The position numbers and the translations under genes were made by a program. Below are positions 1 to 12,175 of a DNA stretch of 64,000 nucleotides, piece by piece (the first letter of the stretch is position 1; each line of letters opens with the position of its first letter). The notes under the pieces are model-generated. The model made no database searches, was not told the origin of the DNA, and saw only the letters and a list, made by a program, of their open reading frames with translations. The DNA comes from Symbiodinium natans (Eukaryota > Sar > Dinophyceae > Suessiales > Symbiodiniaceae). The stretch lies in assembly GCA_905221605.1 (NCBI GenBank), contig CAJNDS010002175.1, positions 1 to 64,000 of the forward strand. The letters run 5' to 3'.

Positions 1-618
<618 letters not shown>

Positions 619-644
619 ATCCAGGGAGGAGGTGCAGAAGCCAG

Positions 645-1375
645 GAACACGTTCACTAAAAATGGGAATTACTCGACATGCCAGGAGATCTTTCATCGTG
701 CGCGGGCTTCCAAGCTGGCTTGGTGGCTGGAGCCCACTTGCCCAGCACTTGCCCAAGGAAGCATGCTGCTGAGCGAAGCTATATGTTGAACTATTTTCGG
801 GAGGGAAAGGTGGGGCTATTTCCTGTTTCCCCCCCAAGCTGCTGGTTTCCGGGCGCCTTGCCAGGCAGTGTCCCCCGATCACCCAGCCACGAAGCCACGC
901 AAACGCGACAGAAAGAATCCTAGAACTGCAAGCCGTCCCTTGGCCACATGATGTCATTTTTCTACTATGACCTGGGCCCCGGCCTCCGGGCACAGAGGCG
1001 CCCGTGAATGGGAAGTCGCGGCATACACTGCCAAGGCATGTGGCATAGTACGTGAACACCAATCCGGTGCCACAAGCAGCGCGGCACTGGCCGTGGAAGT
1101 CGTCCGTCTGCAGATCGCCGGCCGCAAAATGCAGGAGCCAGTAAGCGTTCGTGGCGCGCACCGCCTCCAGGAAACGAGGCAAGGTACATTCATGATTCTT
1201 CGTGATCTGGGGTGACGCTCCTCCATTATTCTTCGTCCGCAGCGCCTGCAGAAGGAACTCCTTGTCAGCCTGGAGCTCCTGGAAAAAGGAATCTTCTGTC
1301 ATGATCCAATCTACTGGCTCTGCGACACAACCCGAAAGCCTAAACCGTAAACCCCCCATCCCTGATAACCCCTGA
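645..1375. repeat. Dispersed repeat copy 1 (partner at 49.9-50.76 kb)
   Basis: Collinear with 49,885-50,760. Shared blocks include TGCCAGGAGAT, GAAGCCACGCAAACGCGACA, CCACATGA(T/C)GTCATTT, the CCGGCCTCCGGGCACAGAGG block, and a shared end at AAAGCCTAAACCGTAAA. The 50-kb copy has about 55 extra bases near 50,275-50,330. The paired segments enclose the terminal exon modules described separately. Confidence 0.8.
972..1278 (-). CDS. Terminal exon module of the large DUF4116 array, copy F1
   Basis: On the minus strand this begins after TTTTTCCAG and opens with ELQADKEFLLQALR, a DUF4116-like start. It continues into a Trp/Cys-bearing domain with NAYWLLHFAAGDLQTDDFHG, then CRAACGTGLVFTYYATC and DFPFTGASVPGGRG. 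A GT follows at the left edge (CCCAG|GTCATAG). The frame stays open past the donor to the window edge. The matching module at 50,342-50,647 keeps most of these residues although the DNA has diverged, which argues that it encodes protein. In minus-strand order it lies at the 3' end of the DUF4116 exons. I do not recognise the family of the Cys/Trp part. At 307 bp it is one base longer than a whole number of codons. Confidence 0.5.
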
Positions 1376-2617
1376 ACGCTTAAAACTATATATAGTTTAG
1401 TTTGGAATGCAGGCCTGGCGCCGTGGCTACCGATGCTCTCTTTGACATCCGGGGTCATCGCAGTCATTCTCAAGTATCACTCATGCTGCAGTTGTATATC
1501 CCCAGTCCGCTTCAGTGCCTACAGCCTGCTAGGTTTCTGCTACAGAGCAAGATTCTAAAACCCTCAAAAACCCTGAGCCGTCAAACCATATGAACCTTGG
1601 AACCCTGAACTTATGAGTTTTTAGGGAGCGGGGCTTCGGCGTGTGGAGTTTAGGGGTCGTTTTGAAGGGGTTTATCACGTGTAAGCATTTCCGGGATGTA
1701 GGGCCCCAATGTAGGGGCCAAAGGCTCTGAGCTGTTTCAGCACGACTGGTGTTTCTGAGCTTCTTGCGACTTTTCTGTTGTCGTTCGAATTGTATTCAGT
1801 GCCATAGTTCCTCCACTGTTGCTGTCATGAATTCGCAGTGCCTGGGCCCTCAGCACGAAGCTATCGCGAACTCTGATGACTGCTCTCTTCGTCTTATTTT
1901 GCTCCGATGGTGGCATGCATTTCCGCATAAACCCCATGCAATATCTTGCAATGCAACTACTCTTTATTCGCTCTGAACCCTGAGCATCCCTAAGCCATAT
2001 ATCACGGCCGAAACCCTGTCAACTACGTCATCATGGTCGTAATGATCCTGACTCACATGCTTCTGGTACAGCACCCTGGCCTAGGTCTTGAAAAGTATCG
2101 TTCAAGTATTGCTCTCTCCGGAATATACGAGCGCAGGAGTTTCGATGGGCTTAATCATCTTGAAAGGCCGTCATTTCTAAAACCCTTACTTAATCCCTAA
2201 ACCCCTAAAACCTCCAATCCCACAAACCACACCCCTCAGCACCTCAGCCCTCGAAACATTAAACCTGTTGGCTAACTGAAGGGGCGCAGGCCCCGCCGCC
2301 ATGGAGCCGGGCACCGTGCCAGTGCTTTTTTTTTTTTTTTTTCCGGGCTTGGGGGACCTTAAGGGTTTTCGGCCGATGGGGCCTTTAAGGGTCGCGATTT
2401 ACGGCACATTACGAGCCCTATAGCCTCTCCAGCAATACCCTTGACCTTCTTCTGACTCTCATTCTGTCATTCTAACTCTTCATCAGTGTGCTGTGACGAG
2501 TTCGCACTAGTCACGAATATACCCAGCCTCCGAGCACGAAGCCATCCCTAACGATGAGAATCCTCACTTCTTCTTTTCTTCTGGAGTCTGCTTCTCACGG
2601 GCCTCCGGCAGCCCGAC
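1376..2617. repeat. Intron-like repeat mosaic
   Basis: No gene seen. It holds modules that recur through the first 38 kb: the 'AAGCATTTCCGGGATGTAGGG' type block near 1,684, the TGCTGTCATGA(A/G)TTCGC block near 1,820, a T17 run near 2,325-2,342 and degenerate CCCTAAA-like strings such as 2,190-2,270. Confidence 0.6.
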
Positions 2618-2711
2618 CCGGCTCCCTGCGCTGCTCCTTGGCGGCAAACGTCAACGCATAAGCGTTCCGCTGCACCGCTGCCAGGACCAGGTCGGTGTCT
2701 TTTCGGAGCTC
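2618..2711 (-). CDS. DUF4116 repeat exon, type A
   Basis: Reads ELRKDTDLVLAAVQRNAYAL and then TFAAKEQRREPG. The 3' splice site is GTCCAG|GAGCTC and a GT follows the left edge (CCGG|GTCGG). The Arg-Asn-Ala-Tyr in mid-unit is unique among the type A copies. DUF4116 is a short helical repeat of unknown function, normally present in long tandem series within one protein. Confidence 0.6.
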
Positions 2712-3584
2712 CTGGACGAGCAGTCGCGTCATCGCAGTCTTTCTCAAACATTATACTCATGCTCCAGTTGAAAATCCCGAGTGTGTTTTCTTCTGATGGA
2801 CTGACTCCTGCATGGCCGTCGGTACCTGCAACACTTGCAGTGCACGTACTCTTTATTCTGCGCACCAGCATCCCTAAACCCATATCACGGCCTCAACCTC
2901 AACCCTGAAATAGTACAAGGCATCCGCAATGACCGCCACTCACAACACTAAGCCCCAATGCGGGAGTCTAGGGTTCTGTAGAATTTCAGATTTGGCCTTC
3001 AGGGAGGAGCTATTTGTGGGGGAATGGAGGCTCGAATGGCAAAATACGTGGAGAATCATCACGGCCAAGCTTCTGGCTCAGACGCAAATTCTGAAAATCG
3101 TCTGCACCTATAATCCCTATCACCCCTGAGGGCTGGCGGTCTGCGCTGCTCTGCTTGAGGTTCGAGTTCGGATTCAAGGGGTGGGAGCTGCCAGGTTCTG
3201 TAAGGACTCACGCAGGAGTTGAGTCGACCCTCTCCCAAGAACTGGTACCAGTCTTCTGACTTTCTGTTACAGAGTAAGACCGTAAACCCCAAACAACTGA
3301 ACCCTTTAACCCCTTTGAACCTTTATAAAGCCTGAACTTCTGAGTTTTTAAGGCCAGAAAGGGGGTTCCGGACTCAGGTGTTTGGGGTCTAAGGGGTTTT
3401 TTGGCTTGTCGAGATTGGGGTCGAAATGACACGGTTCATAAGTTGTAGGCATTCCGGGATGTTGGCCCCAAGCTGGTTCAGCACAACGGGTGTCTCTTTG
3501 ACCTTCTTGTCACCTTATGGTCGTCAATCAACTCGTATTCAGTGTCAGAATTCCTCTGCTGTTGGTGTCATGAGTTCGCGGTAC

Positions 3585-3695
3585 CTGCGGCAGCCCGGGC
3601 CCTGTCCCCTGCGGCAGCTCCTGGGAAGCGTATTTCAAGGCCTCGCCGGACTCCTTCACCGTCGCCAGGGCCACCTCCTTGTTGTTTCGGAGCTC
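3585..3695 (-). CDS. DUF4116 repeat exon, type C, 111 bp
   Basis: Reads ELRNNKEVALATVKESGEAL and then KYASQELPQGTGPGLPQ. It is bounded by TTTCCAG|GAGCTC and CCGCAG|GTACC. The length is exactly 37 codons, so exon inclusion would keep the frame. It carries KESGEA where other type C copies have KQNCRA. Confidence 0.65.
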
Positions 3696-3749
3696 CTGGA
3701 AAGGCATTCTCATCGCCACCGTCATTACTCAAGTTGTAAATCCCTAGTG

Positions 3750-4581
3750 CTTTCTTGTACTTTTGGTTTTATGGATTGAATGCTGCATGACCTCTTTCGA
3801 TACCGTAAACCTTTTCTTGATTCCGCGCACCCTAGGCCCTAAACACACCGGCGCCCGCAATCCACAATACACCCTTAACACGGAAAAAGTGGTGCATCAC
3901 CATAGTTGCAATGATCGCGACCCATATGCTTCTGGTGTGGCATCCTGGTGTTGCAGAGGCCTACTCAAGCATTACCCTTTGGAAAGCGATGGGCGTGGGA
4001 TCTCGGATCTAGGCTTCAGGGAGTCGAGGGCTCTGTAGGAGTTCAGATTTGGCCTTCGTAGAGAAGCTATTTGCGTGCGATTGTCACTGCTCTTGTGGTT
4101 GCGGTTGGGATTCAGGGCGAGACTCTGTGGGGAGTCATACAGAAGTGGAGCCGGCCCTCCCCCAAGGACTGGTACCAACCTTCTGGCTTTCTGCTGCAGA
4201 GCAACAGCGGAAACCTTTGAACCCTTAATTCTTGGAGGAGCAGGTCTGATGGGCCAGAGAGGCCAGCACTGTGGCTGTCGACGCTCTTTCTGTTCACGGG
4301 TTCCAGGCTCAGGGGCTTGGGGTCTAATGGGTTCTGGCCCGTGGAGATTGGGGTCTGCATGACAAGGTTCATAAGGTGTAGGCTTTTCCGAGATGTAGAG
4401 CCCCATGTAGGGGCCAAAGGCTCTAAGCTGGTTCAGCACAACGGGTGTCTCTTTGACCTTCTTGTCACCTTATGGTCGTCAATCAACTCGTATTCAGTGT
4501 CAGAATTCCACTGCTGCTGCTGTCATGAGTTCGCGGTACACGGCTCTCTTCGCTTTTTGCTCCTGTCCGAAAGCCCGGCAC
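3750..4581. repeat. Intron-like repeat mosaic
   Basis: Non-coding by appearance. It carries the recurrent TGCTGCATGACCTCTTTCG block, the GGTGCATCACCATAG block, a GGCCAGCACTGTGGCTGTCG block near 4,260 and the ATGTAGGGGCCAAAGGCTCT block near 4,400. All recur at other spacers. Confidence 0.55.
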
Positions 4582-4672
4582 CCCCCTGCGGCAGCTCCTG
4601 GGACGCATATGCCAGGCTGTTGCCGTTCCGCTTCACAGCCGCCAGCACAACCTCCTTGTTGGCGCGGATCTC
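4582..4672 (-). CDS. DUF4116 repeat exon, type B/C hybrid
   Basis: Reads EIRANKEVVLAAVKRNGNSL and then AYASQELPQG. The right part matches type B (EIRANKE) and the left part type C (SQELPQG), which suggests recombination within the exon. The acceptor is TTTCCAG|GAGATC. The 5' splice site is unclear; a GT occurs inside a G run. Confidence 0.5.
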
Positions 4673-5165
4673 CTGGAAACGTATTCTCATCGCCCAGGTA
4701 ATAACTCCAGCTGTAAATCCTTCGTACCTTGTGCACCCTACACCCTAAACACCCCTTGACCCGTAATACACCCTTCACCTGGCAATAGCTCAGCACCATA
4801 GTCGCAAGGCTCACGACCCACAATGCTTCTGGTACGGCAACCTGGTCTTGGAAAAGGCTTACTCAAGCATTTACTTCAGGGAGTCTAGGCTTCGTGTAGG
4901 GGCGAAGTGCATGGGAAAAGAGGTTCCAATGGAGAATGGCGCGGAGATTTCTCAAAACGAAGCTGCTTCTGGCTTCGACCTGTGGCCGAAACTAAAAGGG
5001 TATGCGCATGTCCCTACTTGGCTGGCAGCTGTCACTCCCAAACAGGTTGGCTCTTGGAAGACTTCTCAGATGTGCTCAGTTTGATCATTCCTCCCTCTGG
5101 CCTCCGAGTATACACTGTGCTACACCTACCGATGGGAGTAGTCCTCAATCCTCAGTTTGTCCGTG

Positions 5166-5259
5166 CGGGCTCCCTGCGCCGCTCCTTGGCGGCATACTTC
5201 AAGGCCAAACCGTCCTGCTGCACGGCCACCAGGACCAGGTCGGTGTCTTTTCGGAGCTC
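5166..5259 (-). CDS. DUF4116 repeat exon, type A, donor lost
   Basis: Reads ELRKDTDLVLVAVQQDGLAL and then KYAAKERRREP. The acceptor GTCCAG|GAGCTC is intact. At the left edge the GT seen in its tandem partner (8,345) is CA, so the normal 5' splice site is gone. Confidence 0.55.
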
Positions 5260-5876
5260 CTGGACGAGCAGTCGCGTCATCGCAGTCTTTCTCAAGCATT
5301 GCCCGTGCTCCAGTTGAAGCCCGTGATACACCCTTAGCCGGGAAAAGTAGCCCACAGTCACAGTCACAAGGCTCACGACCCACAATGCTTCCGGTACAGC
5401 AGCCCTGTCCCTGCAAGGCCTACTCAAGTGTTTGACTCTATGGAACCTATGATGGGCGTCAGATTTCGGCTTCAGGGAGTCTAGGTTTCGGGCAGGGGCT
5501 TGCTGAAGGAAAACGGCGGTTGCAATGGAGAATGGCGTGGAAAACTGTCGAGAAGCAGGCATGTGGCCCAGACTAAAAGAACCTGCAAGTGTCAAGTCTG
5601 ATCTTCAGGGACCCAACTGGGCAGCTGGCAGCTGTCACTCCCAAACACCCTCAACAACCCCACAACCCATCGTTAAACCCAATATCGCGGCGTACACCCT
5701 GTTAGTTGCATCATCATAGTCGCAATGATCGCAACGCCTGTGCTTCAACGCTCTGGGCTGACTGCTGCATGACCGTTCTTTACCTAAACCATTCTCGTGA
5801 TTCCACGCACTCTAAAATCTAAACACTCCTTTACCCTGTCGAGATTTGTCGAGACAAAGCTGCTTCTGTCTCGCAC

Positions 5877-5906
5877 CTGTGGTTTTCTGCGGCAGCTCCT
5901 CTACGA
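5877..5906 (-). pseudogene. DUF4116 type B 3'-end fragment
   Basis: Only the last ~10 codons (EELPQKTTG) and the CACAG|GTGCGAG donor of a type B exon remain. They are joined to spacer that runs into the next full copy. The tandem partner near 9,054-9,083 has the same break. Confidence 0.5.
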
Positions 5907-5960
5907 ACACTCCTTTACCCTGTCAAGATTTGTCGAGACTAAGCTGCTTCTGTCTCGCAC

Positions 5961-6057
5961 CTGTGGTTTTCTGCGGCAGCTCCTCGGAAGCAAATTCCAG
6001 GGCGGCCCAGTTCTGCTTCACAGTAGCCAGCACAAACTCCTTGTTGGCGCGGATCTC
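5961..6057 (-). CDS. DUF4116 repeat exon, type B
   Basis: Reads EIRANKEFVLATVKQNWAAL and then EFASEELPQKTTG. Boundaries are TTTCCAG|GAGATC and CACAG|GTGCGAG, a near-consensus donor. Its 97 bp are one base over whole codons. Confidence 0.6.
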
Positions 6058-6589
6058 CTGGAAACGTATTCTCATCGCCCGGGTAATTACTCCAGCTGTA
6101 AATCCTTCGTACCTTGTGCACCCTACACCCTAAACACCCCTTGACCCGTGATACACCCTTCACCTGGCAATAGCTCAGCACCATAGTCGCAAGGCTCGCG
6201 ACCCACAATGCTTCAGGTACAGCAACCTGGTCTTGGAAAAGGCTTACTCAAGCATTTGCTTCAGGGAGTCTAGGCTTCGTGTAGGGGCGAAGTGCATGGG
6301 AAAAGAGGTTCCAATGGAGAATGGCTCGGAGATTCGTCGAAACAAAGCTTCTTCTGGCTCCGACCCAGACAAAAAAGGCATACGAATGTCAAGTGCTTAC
6401 TCAAGCATTTGCTTCAGAAATTCGTCAAAACAAAGCTTCTTCTGTCTCCCAAACAGGTTGGCTCTTGGAAAACTTCTTCGTGCTCTGCGTGATCATTCCT
6501 CCACTACTGCTACAATACTCGGAGCCTCTGGCCTCCGAGCATGAAGGTACGTATACACTGTGCTACACCTACCCCCCTTCTTGGCCCGA

Positions 6590-7100
6590 AAAATGGGGTT
6601 GGGCTCAGACAAAAACCCACAAAACGCCTGGGGTTTCGGAGTTGAGTGTACGTGTCTTCAATAAAGAGCCATGTTTACAGCTGTTGACATGAGTCATCTT
6701 TCTGCGTGACAAATGTCCAGGGGCATCGGCCCTAAACACAATGTCCGGTGCATGCTGCTTTGGGGGGGAGTTCTGTTGTACGAGTATGGCTTTCTGGCCT
6801 TCTGAAGAGGTTTTGGTCGGTTTTGGGTCTGAAACCAACACCCCCTTTTCCGGGCCAAAAAAGGTGGGCTGTCTTTCCTGCTTTCTGGTTTTCTCAAGAG
6901 GTTTTTGCCGGTTTTTGGTCTGAACCCAACCCCCCTTTTCCAGGCCGAAAAGGGGGGGTTGGGTTTACTGCTTTCTTGCCTTCTTCGGATGTTTTTTGTC
7001 GGTTCTTGGTCTGAACCCAAACCTCTTTTCCGGGCCAAGAAGGGGGTTGGGCTTCCTGGTGGCCTTCTGCAGAGTTGTTTTTTGGTTTTTGGTACCCTTT
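6590..7100. repeat. Palindromic minisatellite, copy 1
   Basis: About 85-bp units built on an AACCCAACCCCCCTTTT arm, a GGCC centre and a GAAAAGGGGGGGTTGGGTT arm, separated by a TTTTTGTCGGTTTTTGGTCT linker. Clear hairpin arms lie at 6,924-6,964. The same block recurs at 9.77, 11.67 and 38.6-39.5 kb. Confidence 0.85.
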
Positions 7101-7861
7101 TCCGCGCCGAAATTGTGAGTTGAGGGAGCAAGCCTGATGGGCCAAAGAGGCCAGCATCGCACGCTGTCGATCTTTATGCCAAGTTCCGGAATCAGGGGCT
7201 TGACATCTAAGGGGCTTCGGCCTGCGGAGGATAGGGCTCGAAATGAAGGGGCTTATCACGTGTAAGCATTTCCGTGATGTAGGGCCCCAATGTAGGGGCC
7301 AAAGGCTCTAAGCTGGATCAACACAACGGGTGTGTCTTTGACCTTCTTTCGACCATTTTGTTGTCCTTCAATTCGCGTTGAGTGTCAAAACCCCTCCACA
7401 GTTGCCGTCATGAGTTCGCGGTACCTGGGCCCTCAGCACGAAGCTATCGCGAACTCTGACTACGCTTCTCTTCGTCTTTTTGCTCCGAAGGAGTGCCGGC
7501 ATGGAGCCCGGCAGTGGCTGTCGATGTTTTTTGTCCGGGCTTGGGGCTTCAAGGACTTTAAGGGTTTTCGGCCGATGGGGTCTTTCAGGGTCGTGATTTA
7601 GGGCTGAGTGCTCTAGCTTCTTCAGCACAACTACTGCCATTGACCTTCTTCTGACTCTTTTCCTGTCAATCAAGGTCTTGCTCCTCCAGTCGTGGTAAGT
7701 CTTGCTTGCGTTGCCCGGTGGCTAGCCGGAAAGCTTTCCCCTGACTATTCTTGCTCAGCTCCCCGGTCTTTCATGGGCCTCCAAAAGCCGGAACTCCTAA
7801 GGATAATCCGATACCGAATGGCGTGGAGATTTGTCGTGACGAAGCTGCTTCTGTCTCGCAC

Positions 7862-7958
7862 CTGTGGTTTTCTGCGGCAGCTCCTCGGAAGCAAATTCCA
7901 GGGCGGCCCAGTTCTGCTTCACAGTAGCCAGCACAAACTCCTTGTTGGCGCGGATCTC
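7862..7958 (-). CDS. DUF4116 repeat exon, type B
   Basis: The exon sequence matches 5,961-6,057, with both splice boundaries kept. Downstream spacer differs: it is joined to ACGAAGCTGC and a CCAAAAGCCGGAACTCC block instead of a second type B fragment. Confidence 0.6.
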
Positions 7959-8344
7959 CTGGAAACGTATTCTCATCGCCCGGGTAATTACTCCAGCTGT
8001 AAATCCTTCGTACCTTGTGCACTCTACACCCTAAACACCCCTTGACCCGTAATACACCCTTCACCTGGCAATAGCGCAGCACCATAGTCGCAAGGCTCAC
8101 GACCCACAATGCTTCTGGTACAGCAACCTGGTCTTGGAAAAGGCTTACTCAAGCATTTGCTTCAGGGACTCTAGGTTTCGTGTAGGGGCGAATTGCATGG
8201 GAAAAGAGGTTCCAATGGAGAATGGCGTGGAGATTCGTCGAAACAAAGCTTCTTCTGGCTCAGACCTGTCCCGAGCATGAAGCTACGTATACACTGTGCT
8301 ACACCTACCCATGAGAGCAGTCCTCAATCCTCAGTTTGTCCGAC

Positions 8345-8438
8345 CTGGCTCCCTGCGCCGCTCCTTGGCGGCATACTTCAAGGCCAAACCGTCCTGCTGC
8401 ACGGCCACCAGGACCAGGTCGGTGTCTTTTCGGAGCTC
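8345..8438 (-). CDS. DUF4116 repeat exon, type A
   Basis: Same peptide as 5,166-5,259, but with an intact donor (GCCAG|GTCGG). The pair therefore shows one working and one broken 5' splice site in otherwise matching exons. Confidence 0.6.
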
Positions 8439-9137
8439 CTGGACGAGCAGTCGCGTCATCGCAGTCTTTCTCAAGCATTGCCCGTGCTCCAGTTGAAGCC
8501 CGTGGTACACCCTTAGCCGGGAAAAGTAGCCCATCACCACAGTCACAAGGCTCACGACCCACAATGCTTCCGGTACAGCAGCCCGGTCCCTGCAAGGCCT
8601 ACTCAAGCTTGACTCTATCGAACCTATGATGGGCGTCGGATTTCGGCTTCAGGGAGTCTAGGTTTCGGGCAAGGGCTTGCTGAAGGAAAACGGCGGTTGC
8701 AATGGAGAATGGCGTGGAAAACTGTCGAGAAGCAGGCATGTGGCCCAGACTAAAAGAACCTGCAAGTGTCAAGCCTGATCTTCAGGGACCCAACTGGGCA
8801 GCTGGCAGCTGTCACTCCCAAACACCCTCAACAACCCCACAACCCATCGTTAAACGCAATATCGCGGCGTACACCCTGTTAGTTGCATCATCATAGTCGC
8901 AATGATCGCAACGCCTGTGCTTCGACGCTCTGGGCTGACTGCTGCATGACCGGTCTTTACCTAAACCATTCTCGTGATTCCGCGCACTCTAAACTCTAAA
9001 CACTCCTTTACCCTGTCGAGATTTGTCGAGACAAAGCTGCTTCTGTCTCGCACCTGTGGTTTTCTGCGGCAGCTCCTCTACGAACACTCCTTTACCCTGT
9101 CGAGATTTGTCGAAACTAAGCTGCTTCAGTCTCGCAC

Positions 9138-9234
9138 CTGTGGTTTTCTGCGGCAGCTCCTCGGAAGCAAGTTGCAGGGCGGCCCAGTTCTGCTTCACAG
9201 CAGCCAGCACAACCTCCTTGTTGGCGCGGATCTC
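9138..9234 (-). CDS. DUF4116 repeat exon, type B
   Basis: Reads EIRANKEVVLAAVKQNWAAL and then QLASEELPQKTTG. It differs from its 3,177-bp partner by several replacements (FVLAT to VVLAA, EF to QL). The truncated type B fragment at about 9,054-9,083 lies just to its left. Confidence 0.6.
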
Positions 9235-9766
9235 CTGGAAACGTATTCTCATCGCCCAGGTAATTACTCCAGCTGTAAATCCTTCGTACCTTGTGCACCC
9301 TACACCCTAAACACCCCTTGACCCGTAATACACCCTTCACCTGGCAATAGCTCAGCACCATAGTCGCAAGGCTCACGACCCACAATGCTTCTGGTACAGC
9401 AACCTGGTCTTGGAAAAGGCTTACTCAAGCATTTGCTTCAGGGAGTCTAGGCTTCGTGTAGGGGCGAAGTGCATGGGAAAAGAGGTTCCAATGGAGAATG
9501 GCGCGGAGATTCGTCGAAACAAAGCTTCTTCTGGCTCCGACCCAGACAAAAAAGGCATACGAATGTCAAGTGCTTACTCAAGCATTTGCTTCTGAAATTC
9601 GTCAAAACAAAGCTTCTTCTGTCTCCCAAACAGGTTGGCTCTTGGAAAACTTCTTCGTGCTCTGCGTGATCATTCCTCCACTACTGCTACAATACTCGGA
9701 GCCTCTGGCCTCCGAGCATGAAGGTACGTATACACTGTGCTACACCTACCCCCCTTCTTGGCCCGA

Positions 9767-10275
9767 AAAATGGGGTTGGGCTCAGACAAAAACCCACAAA
9801 ACGCCTGGGGTTTCGGAGTTGAGTGTACGTGTCTTCAATAAAGAGCCATGTTTACAGCTGTTGACATGAGTCATCTTTCTGCGTGACAAATGTCCAGGGG
9901 CATCGGCCCTAAACACAATGTCCGGTGCATGCTGCTTTGGGGGGGAGTTCTGTTGTACGAGTATGGCTTTCTGGCCTTCTGAAGAGGTTTTGGTCGGTTT
10001 TGGGTCTGAAACCAACACCCCCTTTTCCGGGCCAAAAAAGGTGGGCTGTCTTTCCTGCTTTCTGGTTTTCTCAAGAGGTTTTTGCCGGTTTTTGGTCTGA
10101 ACCCAACCCCCCTTTTCCAGGCCGAAAAGGGGGGGTTGGGTTTACTGCTTTCTTGCCTTCTTCGGATGTTTTTTGTCGGTTCTGGGTCTGAACCCAAACC
10201 TCTTTTCCGGGCCAAGAAGGGGGTTGGGCTTCCTGGTGGCCTTCTGCAGAGTTGTTTTTTGGTTTTTGGTACCCT
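9767..10275. repeat. Palindromic minisatellite, copy 2
   Basis: Copy of 6,590-7,100 at +3,177 bp with almost no change; TTCTTGGTCT has become TTCTGGGTCT near 10,180. Confidence 0.85.
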
Positions 10276-11038
10276 TTTCCGCGCCGAAATTGTGAGTTGA
10301 GGGAGCAAGCCTGATGGGCCAAAGAGGCCAGCATCGCACGCTGTCGATCTTTATGCCAAGTTCCGGAATCAGGGGCTTGACATCTAAGGGGCTTCGGCCT
10401 GCGGAGGATAGGGCTCGAAATGAAGGGGCTTATCACGTGTAAGCATTTCCGTGATGTAGGGCCCCAATGTAGGGGCCAAAGGCTCTAAGCTGGATCAACA
10501 CAACGGGTGTGTCTTTGACCTTCTTTCGACCATTTTGTTGTCCTTCAATTCGCGTTGAGTGTCAAAACCCCTCCACAGTTGCCGTCATGAGTTCGCGGTA
10601 CCTGGGCCCTCAGCACGAAGCTATCGCGAACTCTGACTACGCTTCTCTTCGTCTTTTTGCTCCGAAGGAGTGCCGGCATGGAGCCCGGCAGTGGCTGTCG
10701 ATGTTTTTTGTCCGGGCTTGGGGCTTCAAGGACTTTAAGGGTTTTCGGCCGATGGGGTCTTTCAGGGTCGTGATTTAGGGCTGAGTGCTCTAGCTTCTTC
10801 AGCACAACTACTGCCATTGACCTTCTTCTGACTCTTTTCCTGTCAATCAAGGTCTTGCTCCTCCAGTCGTGGTAAGTCTTGCTTGCGTTGCCCGGTGGCT
10901 AGCCGGAAAGCTTTCCCCTGACTATTCTTGCTCAGCTCCCCGGTCTTTCATGGGCCTCCAAAAGCCGGAAGGCCTAAGGATAATCCGATACCGAATGGCG
11001 TGGAGATTTGTCGTGACGAAGCTGCTTCTGTCTCGCAC

Positions 11039-11135
11039 CTGTGGTTTTCTGCGGCAGCTCCTCGGAAGCAAATTGCAGGGCGGCCCAGGTCTGCTTCACA
11101 GCAGCCAGCACAACCTCCTTGTTGGCGCGGATCTC
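11039..11135 (-). CDS. DUF4116 repeat exon, type B
   Basis: Reads EIRANKEVVLAAVKQTWAAL and then QFASEELPQKTTG. Asn is replaced by Thr in the KQNW stretch. Both splice boundaries are intact. Confidence 0.6.
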
Positions 11136-11665
11136 CTGGAAACGTATTCTCATCGCCCAGGTAATTACTCCAGCTGTAAATCCTTCGTACCTTGTGCACC
11201 CTACACCCTAAACACCCTTGACCCGTAATACACCCTTCACCTGGCAATAGCTCAGCACCATAGTCGCAAGGCTCGCGACCCACAATGCTTCAGGTACAGC
11301 AACCTGGTCTTGGAAAAGGCTTACTCAAGCATTTGCTTCAGGGAGTCTAGGCTTCGTGTAGGGGCGAAGTGCATGGGAAAAGAGGTTCCAATGGAGAATG
11401 GCGCGGAGATTCGTCGAAACAAAGCTTCTTCTGGCTCCGACCCAGACAAAAAAGGCATACGAATGTCAAGTGCTTACTCAAGCATTTGCTTCTGAAATTC
11501 GTCAAAACAAAGCTTCTTCTGTCTCCCAAACAGGTTGGCTCTTGGAAAACTTCTTCGTGCTCTGCGTGATCATTCCTCCACTACTGCTACAATACTCGGA
11601 GCCTCTGGCCTCCGAGCATGAAGGTACGTATACACTGTGCTACACCTACCCCCCTTCTTGGCCCG

Positions 11666-12175
11666 AAAAATGGGGTTGGGCTCAGACAAAAACCCACAAA
11701 ACGCCTGGGGTTTCGGAGTTGAGTGTACGTGTCTTCAATAAAGAGCCATGTTTACAGCTGTTGACATGAGTCATCTTTCTGCGTGACAAATGTCCAGGGC
11801 ATCGGCCCTAAACACAATGTCCGGTGCATGCTGCTTTGGGGGGGAGTTCTGTTGTACGAGTATGGCTTTCTGGCCTTCTGAAGAGGTTTTGGTCGGTTTT
11901 GGGTCTGAAACCAACACCCCCTTTTCCGGGCCAAAAAAGGTGGGCTGTCTTTCCTGCTTTCTGGTTTTCTCAAGAGGTTTTTGCCGGTTTTTGGTCTGAA
12001 CCCAACCCCCCTTTTCCAGGCCGAAAAGGGGGGGTTGGGTTTACTGCTTTCTTGCCTTCTTCGGATGTTTTTTGTCGGTTCTTGGTCTGAACCCAAACCT
12101 CTTTTCCGGGCCAAGAAGGGGGTTGGGCTTCCTGGTGGCCTTCTGCAGAGTTGTTTTTTGGTTTTTGGTACCCTT
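11666..12175. repeat. Palindromic minisatellite, copy 3
   Basis: Third copy of the hairpin minisatellite, within the short 1.9-kb unit. Confidence 0.85.

Larger units (their letters stand above)
5105..8281. repeat. 3,177-bp tandem unit, copy 1
   Basis: Nearly identical to 8,282 onward at a constant offset of 3,177 bp. Matching landmarks are 5,525/8,702, 6,605/9,782 and 7,332/10,509. It contains one type A and two type B DUF4116 exons, a truncated type B fragment and a palindromic minisatellite. Confidence 0.9.
8282..11014. repeat. 3,177-bp tandem unit, copy 2 (partial)
   Basis: Second copy of the 5,105-8,281 unit. Its last ~1.9 kb are duplicated once more to the right, so the array ends as long unit, long unit, short unit. 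Confidence 0.85.
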